64,000 nucleotides of DNA. Source: Struthio camelus. Its lineage: Eukaryota > Chordata > Aves > Struthioniformes > Struthionidae. The position numbers and the translations under genes were made by a program. The stretch spans positions 77,543,987 to 77,607,986 of the forward strand of contig NC_090942.1 in assembly GCF_040807025.1 (NCBI RefSeq). Direction: 5' to 3'. The notes under the pieces are model-generated. The model saw only the letters and a list, made by a program, of their open reading frames with translations. It was not told the DNA's origin and made no database searches. Shown here piece by piece: positions 1-12,524 of the stretch. Within the stretch, counting starts at the first letter, position 1. Each line of letters starts with the position of its first letter.

Positions 1-486
1 CTGCCTTGGAAAAACTGGTTCCCCAGACGAAGAGCCTCAGAGCTAAGACGACCGCCAACCTGCAGTTGGACAGCTAAGATACAACGCTGCGAAAATAAAA
101 GGAGGCTAAAGACAGCAGAGCTACGCACAGCAGCGGGAGCTGTTTGGGGGCGGTCAGTCGGAGAGGATGCGCTTACACGGGTCATCAGCAGGTAAAGTTC
201 AAGGGAGCTTTTCCAAGCTGTGATCTTCATTTCCAGCGGGGGTAGCAGCTCATGCCCTCCCCAGGTTTTCCGCAAGAGAGTCAAAGGCAGCGAGCGCTGA
301 CATCACCGGGAGCCACAACTCCAATTTCAGCCCCGATATAACATCTACCTTTGGGAACAGAAGCCAAAGCAGTGTCGCAGAGTCACCTGCAGCGACACGC
401 CAGCACTGACAGATCGGATCAGCGGGGACGCGAGGGCTTTATAAAGACATATACATTTAGATGGTTTTATATATAAGATGGTTATA

Positions 487-543
487 AATGTGGGGTTGTA
501 AATAAACCCCAGAAAGAAACAAAGAAAATGTGGGGTTGTAAAT
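487..543. repeat. Repeated 17-mer with stem-loop
   Basis: AATGTGGGGTTGTAAAT occurs twice about 40 bases apart. The first copy can pair with the following AACCCCA: TGGGGTT (491-497) with AACCCCA (505-511). Confidence 0.85.
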
Positions 544-924
544 GCTCCTAACTGCCAACATAAAAATAACAGTAGAGACCCCTCATGCCCTTGTGGAGGT
601 TTAAGGATGCCTAAATCACTTCAGGCACATCAACCTTTTCAGCTTCCCAATTTTAGGCGCTGAGGATGGTTTTTTTAGATGCCGATAGCTCTTTGTTTCC
701 AGGATGCTGGAATAAGGTTGTGCAACCTGGCTGGAAGCACAGATACAGGATCTCAGCTGCCCGGAGGGAGTCACCCAGAAGATGCTTATTTGGAGCTGTT
801 GTCTCACTTCCTGGCTGTTTTTCGGCTAGTTGGCTATTCAACTCAACCAACCAATAAGCGAAAACACACGTTCAGATCTGCATAAAGTATCCCGGTAGCC
901 TGCCAGGGCAGGGATTAGCCTGCG

Positions 925-1215
925 TGCTGCATTTCGTCTCCTGGCTCTGGCTCTCGCCCCGGCCCCGCTACCTCCGGGGCCAAACCCGGCGCCGGCGCCG
1001 CTGGGGACATTGCTCACCGCCGGCACGGGATCGGCCGGGAGCTTTACCGTGCCACGGTGGCGATGCTGGCTGTCTCACCGCAGCCAGGTCGCGCGCTGAT
1101 CTTGGCGAGCGGCTGGGAGCTCGCGGCAGCGCGGTCTGCAGCGAGGCGCTGGGCTGCTCACGCGCTGGGCTGGTCGGCTTTGGAAAGCTACGCCATGTTT
1201 CGGGCTGCGACGTTA
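925..1215. promoter_or_regulatory. Small CpG island, possible orphan promoter
   Basis: A block dense in CpG, including the perfect palindrome GGCGCCGGCGCC at 988-999, in otherwise CpG-poor sequence. It could be the promoter or a 5' non-coding exon of the next gene; in human the gene next to ARFGAP3 on this side is A4GALT, but no A4GALT coding sequence is in the window. Neither strand has a convincing coding exon here. Confidence 0.5.
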
Positions 1216-1701
1216 ACTTTTAAATGCCTTCCTTGAATTGTTCTTAATCTGCCATCAGGTTTAAAAAAAAAAAAAAATCCACATTCAAGAATAGCGGCAT
1301 GGGTTTTGGTTTCCTCTTAAGAAAAAAAATTCCCCCCGCTCTTTCAGAAAAAGCAGTTTTCTGACGAAAAATGAAGAAATGAGTGGGAGGGGAACGGCCA
1401 AGAATAGTTCCCTGCTGACTCCAGTCTCCCTGAGGAAGGGAGGCTGCTCTCCTGCTCCCTCCGTGCAGGGGCTACAGGCTTCCCCGAGGGAGCGTTGTGC
1501 CAACGGGCTCCGGGCGGGCTGAAGGTAAGAGGATGTCTGAGCAGAAAAGGTCTCCAGAAACCCCTTCCTCAAGTCCTCGGCTGAGTGAGCCGGGCTGGAA
1601 GCGGGCAGGTGTGCCGGAGGCCTGCAGAGCCGCCGGCCGGGGCGGCCCCCGCAGGTGGAGGAACTGGCCGGGTGCTTGCTCAAGGCCTCCGATGCCTTCA
1701 T

Positions 1702-1760
1702 TTTTATATATATATAAATATATGTACATATGTACATATATGTATATGTATATGTATTTT
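1702..1760. repeat. (TA)/(TATG)n microsatellite
   Basis: Alternating TATATA, ATGTACAT and TATATG units ending in a T tract. Confidence 0.9.
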
Positions 1761-4478
1761 TTTTCCCCCTCTGTTTATGTGGCCTGGCGGCTGTTTTGCA
1801 GCTTGGGCCTTTCAAGGAGTGCTTGACTTCAACTGAGGGGACTGTGACATTTGTAGAAAGGGGACTAAAAGCCTCTTGCTGTTCCGCCCCACGAACAGAG
1901 ATCCACACAAAATGATTTTAAAGTCGCTTGCAAAACGATGCGTGGGTTTGCGGCATGCATTTTCTTCCCTTTTCTAATAACACTAGGCGATCATCTTGCC
2001 AATGAGCATGAGACCATCTGGAAAATGTCATCCAACGCATTATTTCCTGTGCCAGAGGGATATTTATAGATAAAATAAATCATGTTGTCAGGACTGAAAC
2101 GAATAAGGAAAGGTCCCATGGGAACTGAGCGCCTCCTCCACCCCCCCTTTCTGCGTAGGTCTCGCGCATTCGGCTCCCTGCCTTGGGACAGGAGGGTGCC
2201 CAGCGCGCCAGTGGGAGGTGGCCACCTCTCCGGGGAGGGAGCCGCGTCACAGCTTGCTGTAACATCACCTGCAGATCTGGAATTGGCTCTCGGTGACGTT
2301 TATGTCTCCCGCATCCCCCACCCGGGTCGGGGCCAAGCCCATCACCGATGCTGCGCGACTACAGTGCACCCAGTACCTGACTGGGGCGCAGCCAGTTCCC
2401 ACCGGGCAGCCAGGCGTGCAGCCACAGCGTTGCCAGCGTTTCGGGGACGTGGTGGCTGTGCTTCCAGCCTTAGGATCGGCACGGCGGGCACCGGTGGCCA
2501 GCAAGACGCTACAAGGCTCATCGTGGCCAGGAAGGATCCCTTCCTCAAAACAGAGGCCTCCCCCCCCCCCCTCAAAAATCAGATGTGTCACCAACCCAGA
2601 AGTTGGGTGTCCCTGCTTCAAAGCATTCCCTGTCAACAGCGAGCGGACCCTAGGCGCAGCCGGAGCTGCCAGCAGGCCCCAGCAGGACCACCCTGCCAAA
2701 GCACCACCCACCAGGCCAACGCCGAGCGTCATCCTCAGCACTGCATGCCGCCGACAAGATGCACGGACGGATCCGAAACGCGGTGGGAAGCGGCTGGGCA
2801 GATGTTCACGAGGAGCTGCCGTCTTGCAGAAGGAGCAACGCAAGGAAATGGGAGCATTAGACAACCTGGCTAGGTACCGAGGCGTTTTGCACGCGGGAAT
2901 AACAAGCACAGTGTTTATAATGCTTTGAACATTGTGTCTTCCCGTTGGTAGCCAAATGGCAGAAGGCACTAAACTAGCAAGGTAGGTCTGCCCGTCTCTG
3001 AGACTCACCACAGCTCCAGGGTTACGTCCCGGCAGCGCAGGCAAGGCATTGCGCGCTAAGGCAGCCCTGTTTTATGAACAAACCATGGTGTTAAACCTTC
3101 AGACTACACCAGTCGGTGGGATTGCACAAGCAGATTTGAAAGCAGCAGCAGCCTGGTCCAAAAGGCAAATCGGGTGTCCCCTCCCCAGCCGGGAACACCA
3201 AACACGTCGCAGCTGGTGGTGGTTGTGCTTCTAATCCGAACTTAGCGCCGGCACCCTTTTTTGGCTGAAATCAATCCAGCAGCTCTGGCGGTAACCCCAT
3301 AGAAATATGCTGTTAGGCCAGTGTCACACTGAAGTATGATGGTTAATAGGGGTTCCTACACACAGCTGTGTGACTGTACTTCAGCCGATTCTGAAACGTG
3401 TGGGAACCGAGAGGTTTGGCTCGAGGTTTACCTTTCTCCCAAAAATCCCACTTGATAGGACAAACTGAAGAATTTCGTTTCAAAATTCAGTTGGCTTTGA
3501 ACAACAGACAGAACTGCTCAAAATGTAGCCCCCAGCAAACGTGCCTTCCTAGAACTGGGATTTTTATTATGAACTCAGCACTCACCCCGAGTTCATTGGC
3601 CAAGGTTGCTACAGCCCGAACAGTTTTGCATCAGCTGGGATGACTAACTGTGCAGCCACAAAACCACGTACAGCTCAGAAGTCTGTATATTTCAGACAGA
3701 AAATAAGTTGATTTCAAAGGAATTTCTCACTAAAAGTTATGCCCTTCCCCTCCTCTGAGCATTTCAAGGTATTGAACGTTTAAACATAACAGACTCAACA
3801 AAACACAGCCTTCCTTCGTCTCCTGGGAAGTACAGTTCTTTGAGTTCCGGCCAGATCTCATTACAGCCGTCCTAAATTTATTCATGGAAAAATAAATATT
3901 CACTTTCGAGATGCAAACATTTGCACATCCAAATCCCCCAAACTATGTCAAACCCTTGATTTTTAAAACCGATAAATAATATTGTTCACTTTGCCTTTAC
4001 TACCCAAAGTGGCTCCAAGATGTGACGGTCATGGAAATAAAAGCAAAAGCATTCAGCTAACCCAGGACAGGAAAGTTCTGTCTCTCACAACGATTTTAGC
4101 TATCAGCAGCCTTTGTTACATGAGGATTACCAGATATCTGTTTTATCGTATACTTCCTTTCTGTTAAAGGTTTATCACATCATTTCCACAAGTGTAGGAA
4201 AGCCGGTTGCAGCACAGTCACCATGCAACACATCTCTGCGCAAAGCCTCATGGGAGGCGAACAGGAGGAGGAGGGAAACGCAATCTTTTTGGAAAACCAA
4301 ACTGAGGCACAACTGATTTAGCTCATTCACACTCGCACTCTCATACCCGCGTACTCACAAGCACCGATACGTACGCGTCTGGCGAGTCTGCGCGGCAGCT
4401 GGCCACCCGGACATGCGTCCACAGGACCTGCCCAGGCTGCAAGCACCAAGGACCCAACCACTGGGGTGCAGTGGCCCC

Positions 4479-4514
4479 AGTCCTTCAACCAAAAAGTCCT
4501 TCAACCAAAAAGTC
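4479..4514. repeat. 16-base tandem duplication
   Basis: AGTCCTTCAACCAAAA is present twice in perfect tandem, followed by AGTC of a third copy. Confidence 0.95.
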
Positions 4515-7500
4515 TCAGATTGAAAGAAAACACTGCTGGTCAGGCCGAATGAAGTATTTAGTTTGACCCAAACCATTTTTCCTCACTTTATGTTTTTCCC
4601 TTGATATTTTTTAATTGCTTTGAGTCAGAACAAAACTTTTCTCCTCCAGTTTTTCAAGGTTAATTCAAAAGGAAAATATCCACATAGCTCCATACACACT
4701 GCCTGGCACACTGCAAAATGGACCCGCTGGTCTCCACAAGAGCCTCTATTCACTAGAATTTATTAGTTTTTCCACCACAGTGTTGGTGCTGCCCAAAAAT
4801 TACACACACTGGGACTCTTTTTGCTAGATATACTATGAGGTCTCTGAGAAATATCCCCTACTCTCATTATTGCTGATATTAAATCAGCCATAGGAAAGGA
4901 AACGTTACTGAGTTAAAGCACCAGTACGTATCCTCTCACAGGAGGCTGGTTTTGTCTAGACTGCAACCCAACTCTGCACGTCCTGTCTGCCCGCCAGCAG
5001 GGATGATGGGACATGCTCAGCCCTTTCTTACGCCCTCAGGACACCTAACTGCACCTCTGAAATTACTGAGGGAGCGCCTCTCTTGCTGACCGATAAAAGC
5101 CAGCGCATCCGGAGCATGAGCCAGCGCAGGCGCGGTTTTTCTCCGATATTGCATAAAGTTTCCCAGACCACGACCCTGGTGAGCACCTGGCTCATGAGTG
5201 GCACCGTCCACACCCGGCATCGCCATTGTGTCCTCAGGAAGGTGCTGAGAGATGGGAAAGGTCGCGTAGCCCAGCTGTGGGCACTGCCTAAGAGTATGCC
5301 ACCACCTTCTACTTACTGCAGGGCTGTCTCCTCACTTAGCACTGGAAGTAGGCACACAGATTCAGGTGAGGATCTTATAAAAGGAGGTCTGGCACCTGCA
5401 ATTGGATGCATTAAGCCCCTTTTCAAGGCGTCTGGACTTTAGAGCGACCTCTTCCTTCAGGGGGAACAAAGAGAGGTAACAACCAAGGGTGGTGCAGGCA
5501 GCCAAAACTGGAAAAGAGAGGGCTACAAACCAGGACTGCCGGCTTGGTCTGGCAAAGATGAGCACCTCAGCATCATCACACACGTGCTGTCCTCACTGCT
5601 GCTTGAATCCATCCCAGAGGCTGCAGAAACTCTTTGCAACCCAAGAAGGTGGACAAAGGTCTACCCCAGTGCGGGATCCCGGAAAGCATTGAGCACTAGA
5701 GCTTTCACTGGAGGAAAGTGAAGACAAAAGTATTAAACCGTATTTCCACATGGGCCATGGACCCTTGGAAAACTTCAAGAAAAAAGCCAGAATGGAGATG
5801 GTAACGTTTGGGATGAAACAAAAAGCTACTGTAAAAAAGTCGCTATTGGCTTGCTGCGTCAGCTCTCCTCTAGTAATTACGTTATATCAGGACGTGAATT
5901 ATGTAGCTGTTATACACACGCAGCTAGCACAGGCACTAGCTAGCATTTCTGCCCATGCGCCTTTTCATCAAGCCACTTCCTCAGATTTGGGTGGGCTCTC
6001 CACTTTCCCTGGGCCTTCATGTTCTTCTAGCATCATTTCAATTTAATAGATCTCATTTGCATTGGAGCTTTGCAGACTTGGTTTGTAACAGCTTCTAGAA
6101 ACCACCATGGTTTTCCATCACAGCTGAGGGAACAGGATCCTTAGGCCCAGCAGCTTCTTGCCTGCTCTGCTCAGCCAAGAAAACTTTCACGCTTAGTGCC
6201 ACGGCTCCGGTCCTGCATATTCAGCAGCAATAAAACACAGCTCAAAAGACCTCAGACAGACGCAAGCTCTTGTGAACGTCATAAAACAACTATTAGCGAG
6301 GTAGGAGAAACGCGGGCAAGAGAAAGCCTGGAGCAGCAGGAAGAGGCTGATTTTTGGGAAATGGGTGCAGCAAGGAGCAGCTTGGGAAGCTGCGAGATGC
6401 TCTCGCTCCTCGCAGAGCTGTGCTCAGTCCCACGATGGCCGACAACAGGTTAGCGCCAGGAGCCCAAGGAGATCATGTTATTATTTCCCTATGGAAATAT
6501 TTATTGTTCCAAGTGCAAGTTAATGGTTGTGCTGGAAGAATAAAGGATCAGAGAAACTAAGGAGTTCTGGGACTGTAGGTTGGGGGAGAAATTCCCTATT
6601 GGGAGAACTTCCAGAGGTTTTGTGGTGAAGCCTCTCTGAAGACACAGCCAATTACATGTAACGAAGAGCTGCACTGGCACCCCTGTCGCTAACTCTTCAG
6701 CTTGGCCAGGAAAAGCACTTAGAAAACTCAAGTGTTCCCAGTAAATCTTTCTCCCCATGCGAGAAGACTGAGAAGTCCTCGGCAGAGACACCGCACTGTG
6801 CAGAGCCTCCTGCCAGGGACAGGCTGATGGCAGGTGGCCACTCGGGCACCAAACACAAAATATGGCGATCGTTGGAGAGGCTCCTGGCACCCAGGTGCAG
6901 AAGGTGAGCTTCGATTCCAGGTGAACACGTCCACATTTGCATGTCAGGATACGCAGCAGCATCCCAACTCCCTTTGCACTCGGGGTAGACCTGGGCAACG
7001 CAGACGGTGCAACCCAAAGTGCAGTTCAGGGTGCCCGCATGCAAGCGCCCCACGGTTCGCCAGCCTGGGCTCCCTAGAGCCAAGGGCGTAGGTGAGAGAG
7101 GGCTGGCGTTGCGTGTCAGGTCTCCCCGGCGTCCACGTCGCGAGACGAGGCACCAGCCGCAGCCTGGTCACCCCATCGCACCAGAGATGTGGAGGACAGG
7201 AGGACATCTCTGTACCTTTGGGAATGATGAGTTAACAAGAGTAATACTGGCTGGAGGTCTCATACTGCCTTGGCATCTCTGAAAATTTACAGATGACAAT
7301 TTTCAAAGAGAAACTTTGTACTCATCTGCTAGGTCTTAGAAAATAAGAGGAAGCGATCACCGAACTGGAATCGGTATTATTTCCTCATTGTAATTAAACA
7401 ATAGAAGAAATCAAATCACCATAAATATACATGGTACCTTAAAAGGAGCAGTTTAATGATGTTGAAAACAACTGCAAGGCAAATCACTTGATGGTAAAGG

Positions 7501-10500
7501 AGCAACAAATCAGCAAAGTACGAGTAACATTCAGAAGTGTTAAGAACATGTGGTTAGAAGTTAAAAAAGCTGATGTCTCATAACTGGAACAATGCTTGGA
7601 GATCCATGCAAATAGTTTTAGAAGGAAAAAAAGGAAGCGTCGGGGGGAGAGAATGGGAGGTGAACAGATGTGAAAGAGAAGGTAGAAATCAGAAACGCAG
7701 CACAAGAAGCCAGAGAGACAGGCCATAGTTAATAATGTCCTCCTGTTAATGAAAATAAAGAGCTTTTAAAGTGAACAGAAAGAGCAGGGCAGTTTCAGAA
7801 ACCTGTTTTTGTGCATAGTTCTGCAAAATTGGATCTTCTGCTTCCAGAGATAAAATGGGTTTAGTCCCAGAGAGCACTTAGCTGGGCAGACTTGCCCCTG
7901 CCTGTTTCTTCTACTGGTCTTTTCTGCCCGTCCTCTCACCCTGCGGATTTCTGCTGATTCACTTTCCATCAGCTTCTGGCAGAAACAGGTTCAAATTCAA
8001 AGGTTATCCAGCAGGCATTTCCCTTGCTTGCTGGGGCAGGCCCAGCAAGTCTCTCCTGCGCTGGAGGGAGGTTACTAGAAAGGTCACGAATGGCTACCAG
8101 GGCATGAAGTCTTACGTCTTACCATTAAGGTCCTACTATAGCCTCGGATCAAGCCAACAGCTCTCCCTGGGAGCTTCTGCAATAAAGAGAGCTCCTACCT
8201 TTTAGCCCGGTGCAAATACCCGCGGGAAGGACCAGGGGTGTCCTGCCAGGGGCAGGGGCTTTTCTTGCCTACGGCCCCAACAGTGCAGAACGACAACCCG
8301 AGGAAATCACAGCCACGCATCCCCGCTCCCATCGCCTGCCCTACGCGTGCAGCCACCGCTTCCACGCACGTGCGTTCAGAAAGCTACGAGCTGACACAAA
8401 CCCAGCCAAAGGGAGAGGCTTCACAAAAATTATTCCCCCCCCCCCGAGCAAAGAACACGAGACAGGTCCTGGCAATGTCGCTCAACGCACTGCAAAGGGC
8501 CCTCGGGCAGGAAAAACATCACGTGAGAGAATGAGAGACATTCGCAAATCAAAAATGTGCTTCTACAGTCAAAGCAAACTATCACACCTTTCAATCAAAT
8601 ATTTTCCGTGCCCCATCCTGGCCAACTGAACCGCTTGGCGTTTATTTGATAGAAATGCCAATAGTTTGAAAGACACAGCCCTCATGGGAAAAATGCATAT
8701 TCTCCAAGATATTTTAAATCAATTTCCCCCAGTTGCATTAATAAATAGCCTCACAAACCATGACATAAAAGAAATATCCTAGTTATATGCTTTTGACATA
8801 TTTTCTTCTTTTTAAGTGGTGCGTTCACGAGAGCAGACTGGGTTCACTCCGTGATTTTCATGAATTAACATTGCTACTGTTTTTAACACATTCTTAACAG
8901 CAAATCCTACATCAGTAAGATGCGACGAGTTGCAGCCCGTTCCCCAGGCTCAGCGTAAACAGACTTGCAAGGCTTTAACATCTTTATGCCACAGAGAATT
9001 TCAGAAAAAAACCACTGCAGCTGTTTCTGATAGAAAACTTGCACTTCACTTTTCTTGGCCAGCAGAGCCTGTTTAAGCAGTCCCCCCCCAGTTCACTACC
9101 TCCCCTGCTGGTTATACAGCTCTTGCGTAGGTCTGGAAAACTGGTTCACCTAAACGATGCTCAAAACTCCCAAACCAAACCCGTCCCCACAACTGTGTTG
9201 CCTCCGGGTTTGTTTTTTCTTACCCAGCTTGTCCTACCCTTAACGGCAGAGGGCAGGGAAAGAGGGTGACGAAGCGCAGCCCGGGAGCAGGAGAGGGGGC
9301 ACGCACCCGGGTTTGAAGCCAACGAAAACACAACTCCGTCGCTAGATTGCTGGAGTGCCAGCAGCATCTGCTGTATCTTAAATAGCACTTTCAGTTCCAT
9401 GTCATCTGTTCCCTGTTGCAACCAGGTGTTAAAAGCAAACTCCTTCTCTATGGCTGTTTGCTGTGAAACACCGTTTCTCTAGCTAGAGATGCCACTCGTA
9501 GTTTTGTATTTCCCTTATTTTCTTTCTCATGCATCAGAGAGAGACGGGGTGGTAATTTTCAGTATTAAAAAACATAATAGCCATTTTCAGATACTGAAAC
9601 AAGTAGCAGCAAATGCGGATGGGAAAATCGCTCAGTTCAGCCAGTTACAAACAAAATACAGCCCATTCCCTTCCACTTGGCCAAACTTCTGAACTGCGCG
9701 TCTCAAAAACATCCTATCAGTGCTGCTGGATCTCCTCCCAGCATTGCTCGCATTTGTAATCGCATTAATCATGAATTATTACAGCACCAAGTAATCTTGA
9801 TATAAGCAGGAAAGAACTGTCAGACCAACAGGAGACGTTATGAGCGCATTATGTATTACCAGAAAGCGACGCAAAAATTGATAACAATCCATGTAATGAG
9901 AAAAGGGAAAAAGAAAACAGGTGCCTTTTCAATGGCCAGCTACTATACGTAGCCAATCCAGCTCCAATTCTGCTTTTATAAGTGATTATTATGCAGAGTT
10001 AGAAGTGGTTATCTCTTGCCCGCGCACCGTGAGGTTCGTGGACTGCCTATCCATGGAGGCACTGCCCAGACAGTGAGGGATTGGCTAGAGTTGGGCAGAT
10101 GAGTATTGCTTGGATAACAAAAGTGAAATCTTTCTCTGAAGAAACCTTAGCCGCTTCCATTTCTCCCCACCTTCTTCATTTCCAGTAATAGCCCCAGCTC
10201 TTGCCCTGCTCTGGGCAGAAGTTTTGCCCAGCAGCTGGGCTTTACAGAAAAAAAGGAACCTTTTTTCGCGGCATCACTGAGGCGACACCATCCCTTCTCC
10301 ACATGCCAAACCTTTGAAGCACTGAGTGGAGATAAGTGCTGGAAAGGCAACGCATTTATCGGAATAATTTCATTCTGGTTTCTGTACCGCTTCTGAGCAA
10401 GCTGTTCTGCTAGCAGTCCTCAGATCCACAAAGCACTGTACCATCTTCATCACTGTAAGGACTTAGCCCCCATAATCATTACAGTAACAGAAGCCAACAG

Positions 10501-12524
10501 CAGCCGTATCAACCTTATAAATACAGATATAAAGCCTCTTTTATGTCAGCTGGTAAGCTGATGGGCCAATAAAGACTTTGCCTTACAAACATCAGACTGC
10601 AGTATCCTCTACTCTTGTGCTGTACACCCATCGCAGTGTAGGATCTCCACCATCTCCTTCACCAAATTTTCCTCCTACTTACCCCTATTGTCTGCACTTT
10701 GCCTCCTTGACACTCCAGCTGTATGTCTTCTCAAACCAGCCTGCCAACAACATACTTATTTTTGCCACCCTTCACCAAGCAGAACCACAGCTCTTCCACA
10801 TCAATCTGCCACTTAAAATATAGGAGTCCTTGCTCTAAGTACATAGATAGTCCTACAAACGGTGGGGAGAGATCTACGTCGCTTAAAAGAAAGTAGCTTC
10901 GTAGGGCCCTATCCATGTGCCCGCTTGTAGATAGCTTAGATACCCTTGCATACACAGTTGATGACACCGCACTAAGGAGACCCACACCTTTTGGTGTGGC
11001 AGCCAGACGCCAGGCAGGATACTCCAAGGCTTCTCAAATGGCAGCAGATGCCCCTAACAGGCAATTGATTTGAGCTCTAATTAGCTAAGATGCAGAAATA
11101 GGTATCTTTAAAATCAAGAACCTGCTCTTAGAGACAACCAAAGGGTACAGGAACAAAACCACACAAAATCTGAAGCTACAAATGAAGAAATTAAGTGTTG
11201 CAGAGCTTTAGTACAGAGCTGTGAGCCAAGCTGAAGGTAGAGAGCAGTTTCAAGTGCTTTACAGTGTCTTTTCCCCCTTTCGCTCCAAAAACTGGGAGTT
11301 GGCTGAAGAAGGTGCACCCTCAGAGGCTCGAAGGCTGGAGGCAGAACTGTTCTTGTGTAGCCTGCAAACAGGATGTAGAGAGCCCTCTACCTCCCCATAG
11401 AGCACCACGAAGCTGTCTGCACTCCTTCATCAGGACTGTGCTTCTCTATTTTCACATCGTCTTGAAAAGAAAGCAACATTCCTTACGGGAAGGAAAAGTA
11501 TCACAAAAATTAAAGCCTAAAAAGTACCGTGAGATCATATTGCCTTGTCTAAGAGACCATGTGGCTAGATTGCCTTTCAAGGCTTTAAAAAACAAAAACT
11601 AATAGTAAATGTAAATTGAGAGCCTCTAAATTGGATTGGAAGTAACGTACTCTGCCAGCTGCAGCTGATGCTGCAGAAAGACAGAGGCAGTGCTACTGCT
11701 TCTCTTTGAAGCCATGAGCACCAGGATGGAGGATGGCTGAAACGCTTCTCCTTTGCGCTGCCCCAGCCACCTCCAAGTATGAAGGACGTAGGTCTGGCCG
11801 ATACTGATCAAAAATAATCCAGTCTGGTGTGCCCAAGTTACATATGCAAAAAAAAAGCTAATTTGTGTGAAAGCACACAAAACCCAAATCAAGCACACAC
11901 CATTTTATGTCAAGTCCAGCTTCACTCCTTGACTTTTAATGGAGGCAGAAACCTAGGCGAAGGTCTTTATTGGCCAACATCATCTTTGAGTAAAAGAGGA
12001 AAGCTTAACTTAAGGGGTTCACAGTTGCTGCTGCCGCCATTCAGTTCCAGCTTTGAAAAAGCAAGATTTATAAATGTATTGAGAGGGGATTAAGACAGGA
12101 AAAACTGAAACAAAATGCAACTGGTGACCAATACCAACTTTCACTTGCAAACTTTTTGGAAAAACAGACCCAATACATGGTTTTATCACCTATCCTAAAC
12201 TTTTCAAACTCGTAGCAGCATCAGTTGCCTGCCCCTCTGACAACTGCGTTTGAAAGATAGCTATAAGAAGGCAAAAGATGAGAAAAAGGAAGGGCATCCA
12301 CAAGAAAGCAAGAATGCAAACCTAATTTTAGGTAAAGGTCATATTTTTCCTCTCTTTGATCCTGTCCAATTAAATCCCATAGGATCAGGACGATGAAGGC
12401 CCAGTGGTGCCACCTGAGATCCCAGGCATCCAGAAATCCCAGGAGACTACAGGAGCTAAAGCTGGCTCCTTGCTGGGTATGTGGCAATCCCTCCCCACCT
12501 CTATTTGATAACACCTAGGAACAC

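Larger units (their letters stand above)
1..12524. other. Non-coding region downstream of ARFGAP3
   Basis: No exon with family resemblance was found. Composition changes along the stretch: moderately GC-rich at about 900-3050, 5000-5250 and 6800-7200, AT-rich elsewhere. Long open frames on both strands at 2082-3044 overlap each other and resemble no protein I know. Short tandem repeats and C-tracts (2560-2571, 8435-8445) are present. Confidence 0.7.

Noticed and set aside
1285-1908. 207-codon minus-strand open frame
   Set aside because: It runs through the TA/TATG microsatellite (Tyr/Ile/Thr repeat) and poly-purine tracts; no protein-like conservation.
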